DNA from: Nitrospirota bacterium
Lineage (GTDB): Bacteria; Nitrospirota; UBA9217
DNA length: 44,939 nucleotides
Reading direction: 5' to 3'
NCBI GenBank assembly: GCA_021814615.1
Contig: JAKAHZ010000013.1
Location: forward strand, 1-44,939
Positions 35,582-43,787 of this stretch are shown here, piece by piece (position 1 is the stretch's first letter; every line of letters starts with the position of its first letter). A program made the position numbers and the translations under genes. The notes beneath the pieces are model-generated. The model made no database searches. It was given only the letters and a program-made list of their open reading frames with translations, and had not been told where the DNA came from.

Positions 35582-37768
35582 ATGCGGTCGCGGCGTCCTG
35601 CCATCATCCTCGGGGCCATCGTTGCTCTTCTGACCTTTGTCATCTATCTTCCGTCGCTGCGGAACGGGTTTGTTATCTGGGATGACGAAATCACGGTTCT
35701 CGGCAACCGTCATCTGCGGACCCTGGACTGGAACATGATCCGGTGGGCCCTGACCGACGTTTCCTTCAGCCTCTGGCAGCCGGCTGCCTGGATCTCCCAT
35801 GCCGTCGATTACGCTCTCTGGGGTCTGAATCCTCTGGGGCATCATCTGTCGAGCATGCTTCTACACGGCCTGAACACCCTTCTCGTCGTTGTCGTTGCCG
35901 TGGAAGTCCTCGACGCTGCGAAAGGCGCCGGACCACATCCAGCGGGGGAGGGAGCCCGTTCCTCCTTCGGCGACCGGGAGATGCTCCTTGCTGCCGGTGT
36001 GACGGGATTCCTCTTCGGTCTCCATCCGCTTCATGTGGAATCCGTGGAGTGGATTACCGGACGCACCGATCTCGTCAGCGCGCCGTTCTTTCTCCTGAGC
36101 CTAGCTGCCTACGTTCGCTTTATCCGGGATCTCGATCAGCGGAACGGAACTCCTCGCCTGGCGGATGCTCTTCGGAACAGGTACTATCTCTGGTCGTTTG
36201 TCCTTTTCCTGCTCTCGCTTTCCGCCAAGCCCGCAGTCGTCGTCATGCCGGCGGTGCTTTTGCTCCTGGATTGGTATCCCCTGGGCAGGCTTCACGAACG
36301 GAAGAATGTGAGGGTCGCGCTTGCAGACAAGGCTCCTTTCCTGCTCGCGGGCCTGGCGGTCACCGTGGCGACCATTGCCGCGCATGCTTCCTTCGGCGGG
36401 CTCATGCCCATCGGGCAGGCTTCGTTCGGCGCACGGCTACTGGTGGCGGGCAAGGCAGTGGCCATGTATCTCGCGAAGACCGTTTTTCCGGTTCACCTGA
36501 TCCCGTACTACCCGCTTCCAGGAACGGTCTCTCTGCTGTCCGTCGAATTCGGCGTTCCGTCGCTTGTCGTCGTTGCCATTTCCGCGGCATGCATCGTTCT
36601 TGCCGCGAGGCGTCCCGCGTTCCTCGTTGCGTGGCTGTTCTTTCTCCTCCTGCTTCTTCCGGTCCTCGGGCTCATCCAGGGCAGGAGCACCTACATGGCG
36701 GACCGCTATTCCTACCTGCCCCATTTGGGACCGTTCCTGCTCATCGGCATCGGCGCTGCCGTCCTCTGGTCCCGCGCGGCGGTCAAGGCGGCCGGCCGGT
36801 CAGCGCTCATTGCCGCGGCCGGCGCGGCGTCAGTGGCGCTCATTATGCTGACGGTCAACCAGATCGGCGTCTGGAAGGACACGATACATCTCTGGAGCGC
36901 GGTTATCGGGCAGGAACCGGAGCGCGCTCCCATTGCCTATAACAACCGGGGTCTGGCGTTCCTCACCGAGGGACAGTTCGACCGAGCCATCGAGGACTGC
37001 TCGCGGGCGATTGCGCTCGATCCCGGCTATTATCTTGCCTACTACAATCGGGGCAAGGCGTATGCCGGCAAGAAACAATTCGACCGGGCGTTGAACGATT
37101 ATGCGCGTGCCGTGGAGCTCAAACCGCAGTATGCCGACACCTATATCGCCCGCGGCCAGGCGTTCTCCCTGCTCGGCCAGTTCGACCGGGCGCTCGCGGA
37201 CTATACCGCGGCGCTTTCCCTCGACCCGGAACTCTTCGACGCCCGTGCAGGCCGCGGCATGGTCTATCTGGAAACGGGGCGTTTCGATCAGGCGCTCGCG
37301 GATTTCGACGGAGCGATCGCGCTGAATCCCGATTATGCCGCCGCCTACCTCTATCGCGGCATGCTCTTCAGGCAGCTGGGCAAATACGACCTCGCGATCG
37401 AGGAGTACACCAGGGCGATCGCCCTGAGTCCCGGGGACGCCGAGCCCTATAACAACCGGGGAGTGGCATACAAACATCTCGGGCAGCTCGACATGGCCAT
37501 TGCTGATTATTCACAGGCGATCAATCGCAATCCCGGATTCGCTCTTGCCTACTGCAACCGGGGTGTTGCCTACGGCATGCTCGGCCACGATGCGGAAGCG
37601 CTGCAGGACTTTGACCGGGCAATCGCGATCGCCCCGGAGTGGAGCCGGGCATACCGCGACCGGGGAGATCTTTTCCGAAGGCAGGGCAATACCCCGCGTG
37701 CGCGGAAGGAATATGCCAGGGCCTGCTCGCTGGGGGACACGGCGGCCTGCACGGCAGCGAGGCAGTGA
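35582..37768 (+). CDS. TMTC-like membrane glycosyltransferase with TPR arm, copy F
   Basis: The product is 728 aa from the ATG at 35582. Motifs: 'NGFVIWDDEITVLGN', 'LWQPAAWISHAVDYALWGLN', 'FGLHPLHVESVEWITGRTD', 'SAKPAVVVMPAVLLLLDWYP' and 'MADRYSYLPHLGP'. The usual 'WHP' is 'WQP', shared only with copy G, and 'SERKD' is 'TGRTD', so some membrane-loop positions have changed. Eight TPRs follow, ending in 'ACSLGDTAAC'. It starts the second, two-gene block after the sugar-nucleotide genes and seems to have its own promoter. Confidence 0.85.
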   Translation: MRSRRPAIILGAIVALLTFVIYLPSLRNGFVIWDDEITVLGNRHLRTLDWNMIRWALTDVSFSLWQPAAWISHAVDYALWGLNPLGHHLSSMLLHGLNTLLVVVVAVEVLDAAKGAGPHPAGEGARSSFGDREMLLAAGVTGFLFGLHPLHVESVEWITGRTDLVSAPFFLLSLAAYVRFIRDLDQRNGTPRLADALRNRYYLWSFVLFLLSLSAKPAVVVMPAVLLLLDWYPLGRLHERKNVRVALADKAPFLLAGLAVTVATIAAHASFGGLMPIGQASFGARLLVAGKAVAMYLAKTVFPVHLIPYYPLPGTVSLLSVEFGVPSLVVVAISAACIVLAARRPAFLVAWLFFLLLLLPVLGLIQGRSTYMADRYSYLPHLGPFLLIGIGAAVLWSRAAVKAAGRSALIAAAGAASVALIMLTVNQIGVWKDTIHLWSAVIGQEPERAPIAYNNRGLAFLTEGQFDRAIEDCSRAIALDPGYYLAYYNRGKAYAGKKQFDRALNDYARAVELKPQYADTYIARGQAFSLLGQFDRALADYTAALSLDPELFDARAGRGMVYLETGRFDQALADFDGAIALNPDYAAAYLYRGMLFRQLGKYDLAIEEYTRAIALSPGDAEPYNNRGVAYKHLGQLDMAIADYSQAINRNPGFALAYCNRGVAYGMLGHDAEALQDFDRAIAIAPEWSRAYRDRGDLFRRQGNTPRARKEYARACSLGDTAACTAARQ

Positions 37769-37770
37769 GC

Positions 37771-39843
37771 ATGCCATTCGGTAGGACAGAAAACGATCAG
37801 GTTTCGACCGGCCGGCTTTCCGGCATGAACCCATCGTTCCCCGCACAGCGGCTTTCGCCATTTCTGTTCATTCTTGTCTCGTTCCTCACGCTGCTGGTCT
37901 ACCTGCCGGCGCTCCAGAACGGCTTCGTGAATTGGGACGACGGCGTCAATGTGACGGAGAATCCGCATATCCGTGCCTTCACCTCCGAATCTCTGCGGTG
38001 GATGTTCACGGACATGACCGTCAGCTACTGGCAGCCGGTGATCTGGGCATCGCATGCCGTCGATTTCCGCCTCTGGGGCCTGGACCCGCGGGGGCATCAT
38101 CTGACAAATATCCTGCTGCATGCGATCAACACGCTCTTCGTCATGATCCTTGCAGCGCGGCTGATGGAAGTTGCCGCGGGATCCGTTGCGCATTCCACGG
38201 CGAAGAACGAGAGAACCCGGCACGCGATCGCCGTTTCCGTTACCGGACTTCTTTTCGGGCTCCATCCCCTGCACGTGGAATCTGTGGCGTGGGTGAGCGA
38301 ACGGAAGGACCTGCTGTCGACGCTGTTTTTTCTCCTGTGCGTTCTGGCCTATGTCCGGTATGCGCGCTTTCGACCGCGCGACGCGGTTGCTGCCGGGACG
38401 CTGTTACGGGACCGGTGGTATGTCGTGACGCTGCTCCTCTTCGTTCTTGCGCTGGCCAGCAAGCCCATGGTCGTGACCCTGCCGGTGATCCTGCTGCTTC
38501 TCGACTGGTATCCCCTCGGCAGGCTTGCTTCCCTGGCCGGCGCAGTCGGTTCGGTGAAGGAAAAAATGCCCTTATTCCTGCTGAGCGGCGCGCTGGCAGT
38601 CGCCACGATCGTATCGCACCAGACCCACGGAGCCTTGCGATCACTGAACGACGTTCCGGTGAGCGGCCGAATCGCCATGGCGGCGAAAGCCTCGCTCGCG
38701 TACCTGGGCAAAATGGTCTTGCCGCTGAACCTTGTGCCGGTCTACCCCGACCCTAAGGAGATTCGGGTCTTCTCTGTTGAATATCTTTCTGCGATTGTCC
38801 TTGTGGCGGGAATCACGGTTCTTTGCCTTGTTCTGGCGCGGAAATACCGCATTGTTACCGTTGCCTGGGGATTTTATCTCATCACCTTATTGCCCGTGCT
38901 GGGACTGGTGAAAACCACGGCAGTGACGGTTTCCGACCGCTTTACCTATCTTCCCTCCGTCGGCCCTTTTCTTCTTGCCGGCGCCGGAGCGGCACGGCTC
39001 TGGTCAACGGCGTCCGGGCCGGGAAGGGCCGGCCTTCGAAACATCGCCGCAACCGCCGGCGTCATGGCCGTGATCGTCCTGTCGTTCCTGACGATCCGCC
39101 AGACGGCGGTCTGGCGGAGCAGCGCGGATCTCTGGAACTATGTGATCGAAAAGGAGCCAGAGGGATTGTTCGTCTTCTATAACAACCGCGGGCTGGTGCT
39201 TCATACCGAGGGAAAGCTCGATCAGGCGCTATCGGACTTCACCCGGGAGATCGAACTCAATCCGCATTACGCCGAGGCCTACAACAACCGCGGCATCGTT
39301 CTGGGAGAACTGGGCCGGTTCGATGAGGCGATCGGGGATTTCTCGACGGCAGTGGAGATGGATCCTTCGATGGATGTCGCCTATCTCAACCGGGGCGTTG
39401 CGCTGGAGAGGATCGGCTCCATCGGCAGGGCGATCGACGATTACACCGCAGCGCTGGCGCTGAGCCCCGGCCGGCCGGATATCTATATGCATAGGGGTAT
39501 CGCGCGGGGCTCCCTGGGCGACTGGAAGCGCGCAGAGAAGGATTTTACGTCGGCCATCACGCTGGGGCCCGACGATGCAGAGGCGTACTGGCGCCGGGGC
39601 GTGGCTCGCGAAAGACTGGGGCGGCATGCTGCCGCTATCGCCGATCAGTCGCAGGCGCTGGCCCGGCAGCCCGCCTCCGTGGCGGCATTAATGGAACGCG
39701 GCGATTGCTATGCGCGGACAGGCGATGCGGCGCGTGCGGCCGACGACTATGAGACGGCGTGCCGACTGGGTTACAAGGACGGATGCGCACTGGCATCGCG
39801 TTACGGCCGCATGCGCGGAAGAGCGGGGGAACGGAAGGAATGA
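37771..39843 (+). CDS. TMTC-like membrane glycosyltransferase with TPR arm, copy G
   Basis: The product is 690 aa from the ATG at 37771 (GAGG at 37759-37762, 8 nt before; an inner ATG at 37825 is a second choice). It starts 2 nt after the stop of copy F. Motifs: 'NGFVNWDDGVNVTEN', 'YWQPVIWASHAVDFRLWGLD', 'FGLHPLHVESVAWVSERKD', 'ASKPMVVTLPVILLLLDWYP' and 'VSDRFTYLPSVGP' (Ser for the usual Ala before Asp). Six TPRs follow; the last carries an extra Cys ('MERGDCYARTG') and closes with 'ACRLGYKDGC'. Its stop overlaps the ATG of the next radical SAM gene. Confidence 0.85.
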   Translation: MPFGRTENDQVSTGRLSGMNPSFPAQRLSPFLFILVSFLTLLVYLPALQNGFVNWDDGVNVTENPHIRAFTSESLRWMFTDMTVSYWQPVIWASHAVDFRLWGLDPRGHHLTNILLHAINTLFVMILAARLMEVAAGSVAHSTAKNERTRHAIAVSVTGLLFGLHPLHVESVAWVSERKDLLSTLFFLLCVLAYVRYARFRPRDAVAAGTLLRDRWYVVTLLLFVLALASKPMVVTLPVILLLLDWYPLGRLASLAGAVGSVKEKMPLFLLSGALAVATIVSHQTHGALRSLNDVPVSGRIAMAAKASLAYLGKMVLPLNLVPVYPDPKEIRVFSVEYLSAIVLVAGITVLCLVLARKYRIVTVAWGFYLITLLPVLGLVKTTAVTVSDRFTYLPSVGPFLLAGAGAARLWSTASGPGRAGLRNIAATAGVMAVIVLSFLTIRQTAVWRSSADLWNYVIEKEPEGLFVFYNNRGLVLHTEGKLDQALSDFTREIELNPHYAEAYNNRGIVLGELGRFDEAIGDFSTAVEMDPSMDVAYLNRGVALERIGSIGRAIDDYTAALALSPGRPDIYMHRGIARGSLGDWKRAEKDFTSAITLGPDDAEAYWRRGVARERLGRHAAAIADQSQALARQPASVAALMERGDCYARTGDAARAADDYETACRLGYKDGCALASRYGRMRGRAGERKE

Positions 39844-41264
39844 CGGGATGCCGGGCGGCGCGGCTGCGCGTTCTGCTGCTCAACCCTCCGGGCGAGCGGC
39901 TGTACGTGCGGGATTACTACTGCAGCAAGGTGGCAAAATCGGGGTATGTGGTGCATCCCGTGGACCTGCTCGTGCTGAGCGGCAGGATCGCGGAGCGCCA
40001 TGAGGTCCGCCTGATCGACGCCGTCGCCGAGCAGCTCGACCATTCAGCCTGCCGGGCGCGTGTGGGGGCCTTCTCCCCCGACGTCATCATCGCGGTCAGC
40101 GGCGCAGTGTCCCGGGACGAGGACCGTCTATTTCTCTCCAGTCTCCGCGGGCAGGGAAGGCGCATTCTCGTGAGCGGCGATGTGGTGCTGGATGATCCGG
40201 TGCAATGGCTGCGGGAGAACGATTTCGCCGATGCGGCGGTGATCGATTTCACCGGCGAGGACATTCTCTCCTATCTCGAGGAGCGAGACGATCTGCATCC
40301 CAGCGTGGTTACCCGTCAAGGCGGAGCGCCGGCCGGGCAGAGGCCGGTCAACCGGGAGTTCACTCTGCCCGTACCGCGGCACGAACTGTTCCTGTCCCGC
40401 CGCTACCGGTTTCCCTTCAGCAGGCACCGGCTGTTCGCAACCGTGCTCACGGATTACGGTTGCCCCTTCTCCTGTTCCTTTTGCGTTATGAGCACGATCG
40501 GGTATCAGTACCGGCCGGTCGAGAATGTCCTGGCGGAGCTCCGGCATCTGAGGGGGCTCGGCGTCCGGGAGCTCTATTTCAGCGATCAAACCTTCGGCGC
40601 GATCCGGCAGCGGGCACTGGACCTTTGCGGCCGCATGCGGGACGAAGAGTTCGGATTCGGATGGACCTGCTTTTCCCGCGCCGATATTCTGTCCGATGCC
40701 CGGTTCCTCGACGCTCTCCGGGCGGCGGGCTGTCATACGGCGATGCTGGGCGTGGAAAGCGCAAGTCCCTCCGTTCTGGCGACTTACGGAAAGGGATGCA
40801 CCCATGACCAGATCCGGCGCGCACTGTCCCTTTGCCGGGAGCGCGGCATCCGGACCGTGGCCACTTTCATTCTCGGCCTGCCGGAAGAGACCGAGGACAC
40901 CGCCCGCGCGACGATCGAGCTGGCCAAGACGCTTGACTGCGATTATGCATCGTTCAACGTCGCCGTGCCGAGGATGGGGACGCCGCTCCGACGGGAGGCG
41001 ATCCGGACCGGCCTGATCGCACCGGAAGTGACGACGATGGATCAGAGTGGTTCAAACATCGTCATGCCTTCGAAGTTCCTGGCCATCGAGCGCCTTGCCT
41101 CGCTCCGGGTGCGGGCGATCCGGGAGTACTACCTGCGGCCGCGGTATCTCTGGCGGCGGCTGAAGAGCGTGACGACGTTCTCGGAGCTGCGGGAACACCT
41201 TGCGGAAGGATGGGAACTGATCAGGAGCCTCCGGGATGCCGGCGGCCGGCGACCGGAGCGATGA
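39840..41264 (+). CDS. B12-binding-type radical SAM protein
   Basis: The product is 474 aa, with an ATGA overlap with copy G, so it is co-expressed with that glycosyltransferase. The N-terminal domain ('RVLLLNPPGERLYVRDYYCS') is B12-binding-like but weakly conserved and lacks DxHxxG. The radical SAM motif is 'DYGCPFSCSFCVMSTIGYQY'; 'ELYFSDQTFGAIRQRALDLC' and 'AMLGVESASPSVLATYGKG' are core strands. 'FILGLPEETEDTARATIELA' matches the SAM-binding end. Close relatives modify sugars, lipids or tetrapyrroles; no substrate can be assigned. Its last 44 bases overlap the end of the converging SGNH hydrolase gene. Confidence 0.85.
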   Translation: MTGCRAARLRVLLLNPPGERLYVRDYYCSKVAKSGYVVHPVDLLVLSGRIAERHEVRLIDAVAEQLDHSACRARVGAFSPDVIIAVSGAVSRDEDRLFLSSLRGQGRRILVSGDVVLDDPVQWLRENDFADAAVIDFTGEDILSYLEERDDLHPSVVTRQGGAPAGQRPVNREFTLPVPRHELFLSRRYRFPFSRHRLFATVLTDYGCPFSCSFCVMSTIGYQYRPVENVLAELRHLRGLGVRELYFSDQTFGAIRQRALDLCGRMRDEEFGFGWTCFSRADILSDARFLDALRAAGCHTAMLGVESASPSVLATYGKGCTHDQIRRALSLCRERGIRTVATFILGLPEETEDTARATIELAKTLDCDYASFNVAVPRMGTPLRREAIRTGLIAPEVTTMDQSGSNIVMPSKFLAIERLASLRVRAIREYYLRPRYLWRRLKSVTTFSELREHLAEGWELIRSLRDAGGRRPER

Positions 41265-42333
41265 GCCGCTTGTCCACGAGGAAATTGAAGATGATGTCCG
41301 CGACCAGGCGATGCGTCCGGTCGTTGAAGTGGAAGTAATCCAGAAAATCTTCGTACCCGAAGGTGAATCCGCGTTCTTCCAGGCGCCGCTCGAGGTCGAG
41401 GACGTACACCTGACGGCGACGGAGCGACCGAAGATATTCGAGCAGGGGCGTTTTTGCGCGCAGATCATAGGTCATGATCTCGGCGTCCCGCGCCCGGCGC
41501 AGGAGCTGCAGCGACTCCCCGCTGCCGGCTGACGCCATGCCCCGGCGGTAAAGAGCCGTGGTTGCTTTAAGATCGCCGAAGGGCTCGGCGCGGAGATTGC
41601 CGACGGGCGTGAGTACGACAACGGGGATCTTGCGGGCCGCCGCCAGATCGAGGATGGTTTCAGTGTTCCGGATATAGTGAGCGAGGATCAGTCGGTTGAC
41701 CGGCGCGAACTGCGCGCTGTCCAGATGGACAAGGCGCAGGCGTTCGAAGAACTGTATCAGGCGGGGGCGCTGGTACCGGCTGTACCAGTAGAACGTGTCC
41801 GAGCTCAGGACGCCGGACGGCTTCTCCGGATCGTGGAGAAAGAAGGGGATGCGCAGGAGGGCATCGAACCGCTCATAATGGCCGGGAATGATGACCCCCT
41901 GGTAGGCGTTGTTGTAATCGTTGTGGCCGAAGTAGAGAACGATCAGATCGGGTGACGCCGCCGCCAGCGCTTCGGTCACGCGCTGGCGCACGGAGAAGGA
42001 GTCGATCCCGCTGACGCCGAAGTTGACGGTCTGGATGCCGGGGTGTTCTGATTCCAGGTACTCGGGGAAGGTGCCCCCGTCGGAAAGCACCAGCGACGAT
42101 TCCCCGAAGAGGAAGACCGTTTTCTTCGCCTTCTCGAGTTCACCGAGTTTGTCGGGGAGCGGAAAGGACGCAGGCTCCTTGCCGGCCAGCTCCGCCTCCA
42201 GCTCCCGGGCCATCTTCGCCGGATCCTGCGCGCTGATCGCGTAGAGATCCAGCATTGTCGCCAGCAGCAGGCTGCAGAGGGCCAGGCCGGGGGCGAGGAG
42301 CAGCGCGTAAAACAGGATTTTCTTGCTCTTCAT
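41221..42333 (-). CDS. SGNH/GDSL-type hydrolase, membrane-anchored
   Basis: The product is 370 aa on the minus strand. I start at 42333 because the protein then opens with basic residues and one membrane helix (about 7-28); the frame is open further upstream but with no signal-like start. Block I is 'VFLFGESSLVLSDGGTFPE', with the nucleophile Ser in 'GES'. Block II is 'VNFGVSGIDSFSVRQRV', block III is 'VLYFGHNDYNNAYQG' (the Gly-His-Asn-Asp form of G-x-N-D), and block V is 'DYFHFNDRTHRLVA' with the Asp-x-x-His pair. It is probably a periplasm-facing esterase or acyl/acetyl transferase-like enzyme that edits the glycan. It overlaps the converging radical SAM gene by 44 nt. Confidence 0.82.
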   Translation of the reverse strand: MKSKKILFYALLLAPGLALCSLLLATMLDLYAISAQDPAKMARELEAELAGKEPASFPLPDKLGELEKAKKTVFLFGESSLVLSDGGTFPEYLESEHPGIQTVNFGVSGIDSFSVRQRVTEALAAASPDLIVLYFGHNDYNNAYQGVIIPGHYERFDALLRIPFFLHDPEKPSGVLSSDTFYWYSRYQRPRLIQFFERLRLVHLDSAQFAPVNRLILAHYIRNTETILDLAAARKIPVVVLTPVGNLRAEPFGDLKATTALYRRGMASAGSGESLQLLRRARDAEIMTYDLRAKTPLLEYLRSLRRRQVYVLDLERRLEERGFTFGYEDFLDYFHFNDRTHRLVADIIFNFLVDKRLIAPVAGRRHPGGS

Positions 42334-42400
42334 GACATTTCGCGAAGACGTCCTTGCCGCTTTCCGGGCAGGGAGGAGCGCGGGGCCACAGTGCCGATTC

Positions 42401-42429
42401 ATCATAACACAGAACCGGCGGAATGTCTC
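42401..42429 (-). promoter_or_regulatory. Candidate promoter for the SGNH hydrolase gene
   Basis: On the minus strand, GAGACA (42424-42429) and TATGAT (42401-42406) are separated by 17 nt, giving a leader of about 60 nt before the ATG at 42333. The 230-nt divergent gap 42334-42563 also holds the rightward promoter at 42502. Confidence 0.35.
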
Positions 42430-42501
42430 CGCTTTCCGGGCAGGCCCGGCATCGTTGCCGGCGGCGATCAGGGCGGACGAAGGGCGCCGGCAAATCCGCT
42501 G

Positions 42502-42530
42502 TTGCATCGCCGCGGAGCATGGCATACAAT
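42502..42530 (+). promoter_or_regulatory. Candidate promoter for the second GT9 gene
   Basis: TTGCAT (42502-42507) and TACAAT (42525-42530) have a 17-nt spacer. Transcription would start near 42537, about 27 nt before the ATG at 42564. An in-frame ATG at 42519 lies inside this promoter and is therefore an unlikely start. Confidence 0.4.
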
Positions 42531-42563
42531 GACCCAATCCGGCCTGCCGGTCAGCACATCAGT

Positions 42564-43787
42564 ATGAACATCGACCTTGCGCGCAAAGTAGATTACTATG
42601 CGGGCGTGCCGCTCTGTTTTCTCGGCACGCTGCTTCGGAAGGGCATCGCGCTGTTTTTCCCGCGGCGCGCAGCGCCTCCCCCGTCCCGGGTGCTCCTGAT
42701 CGAGCTTTCGGAAATGGGGAGCACGATCCTCGCCGATCCGGCGATGCAGAAGCTCAAACGTGCGGGGGGGGCGGAGCTTTTTTTCGCGATCTTTCGACGG
42801 AACCGGCCGAGCCTCGATCTCCTGGGCACGGTGCCGCCGGGGAATATCTTCGAGCTGCGCGACAGCGGGCTCCTTGTCCTTGCGGCCGACTCCCTGCGCC
42901 TGCTCGTCTGGGTCCGCAGGAAACGGATCGATACGGTCATCGACCTCGAGCTCTTTTCCCGTTTTTCGGCGCTCCTGACGGGCTTTTCCGGCGCGGCGCG
43001 GCGGGCCGGGTTTCATGCCTTTCACGCCGAGGGCCTCTACCGCGGCGATTTCCTGACCCACAAGGTCCTCTACAATCCCCATCAGCACATTGCGAAAAAC
43101 TTCATCGCCTTGGTCAACGCCGTCCTGAGCGATCATGAGGAAGTGCCCTATTCCAAAACCATGGTCGGCGACGGGGAACTCAGACTCGGCAAAGCCGTGG
43201 TGACCGGCGCGGCGCGCTCGGCAATGCAGAAAAAGATCGCGGAAGCCTGCCCGGTCTACGATGCACGCCGCCACCGCATCGTCGTCTTCAACACGAACGC
43301 ATCGGACCTCATGCCGCTCAGGCGCTGGCCGGAGGCGCACTATCGGGAGCTTGCGCGCATGGTGCTCGACCGCCATGCCGACGTGGTCCTCCTGCTCACG
43401 GGTGCCGAGGCCGAGCGTTCAGGAAAGACGCGCCTGGCGAACAGCATCGCGAGCGAGCGGTGCGTGAACTTTGCCGGACTCACGACGGTCGCCGAACTCC
43501 CGGCGCTCTATGCGCTGAGCAGCCTCATGGTCACCAACGATTCCGGTCCCGCTCATTTTGCGACGGCCACCGATATCCGGCTTTTCGTACTCTTCGGACC
43601 GGAGTCGCCGGCCGTCTACGGTCCGCTCGGCCGGGCGACGACGTTCTTCGCCGGATTGTCCTGTTCCCCCTGTGTTTCCGCGTCCAATCACCGCAAGTCG
43701 CCGTGCACTGACAACAGGTGCCTCAAACTCATCACTCCCGACCAGGTCTACGAGGCCATCCGCCCCGTCCTGTCTCTTCGCGCCTAG
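42564..43787 (+). CDS. Glycosyltransferase family 9 (heptosyltransferase-like), second copy
   Basis: The product is 407 aa. The ATG at 42564 gives an amphipathic start like that of the GT9 protein at 14748. 'RVLLIELSEMGSTILADPAM' is the N-terminal glycine-containing loop region, 'IVVFNTNASDLMPLRRWPEA' the central substrate segment, and 'MVTNDSGPAHFATATDIRLF' the nucleotide-sugar site. A Cys-rich loop, 'GLSCSPCVSASNHRKSPC' plus one more Cys, follows as in WaaF-type heptosyltransferases. A run of eight G (42764-42771) lies inside the gene. It probably adds a sugar to a lipid-linked core; the substrate is unknown. It ends directly at the next gene (TAG then ATG). Confidence 0.85.
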   Translation: MNIDLARKVDYYAGVPLCFLGTLLRKGIALFFPRRAAPPPSRVLLIELSEMGSTILADPAMQKLKRAGGAELFFAIFRRNRPSLDLLGTVPPGNIFELRDSGLLVLAADSLRLLVWVRRKRIDTVIDLELFSRFSALLTGFSGAARRAGFHAFHAEGLYRGDFLTHKVLYNPHQHIAKNFIALVNAVLSDHEEVPYSKTMVGDGELRLGKAVVTGAARSAMQKKIAEACPVYDARRHRIVVFNTNASDLMPLRRWPEAHYRELARMVLDRHADVVLLLTGAEAERSGKTRLANSIASERCVNFAGLTTVAELPALYALSSLMVTNDSGPAHFATATDIRLFVLFGPESPAVYGPLGRATTFFAGLSCSPCVSASNHRKSPCTDNRCLKLITPDQVYEAIRPVLSLRA

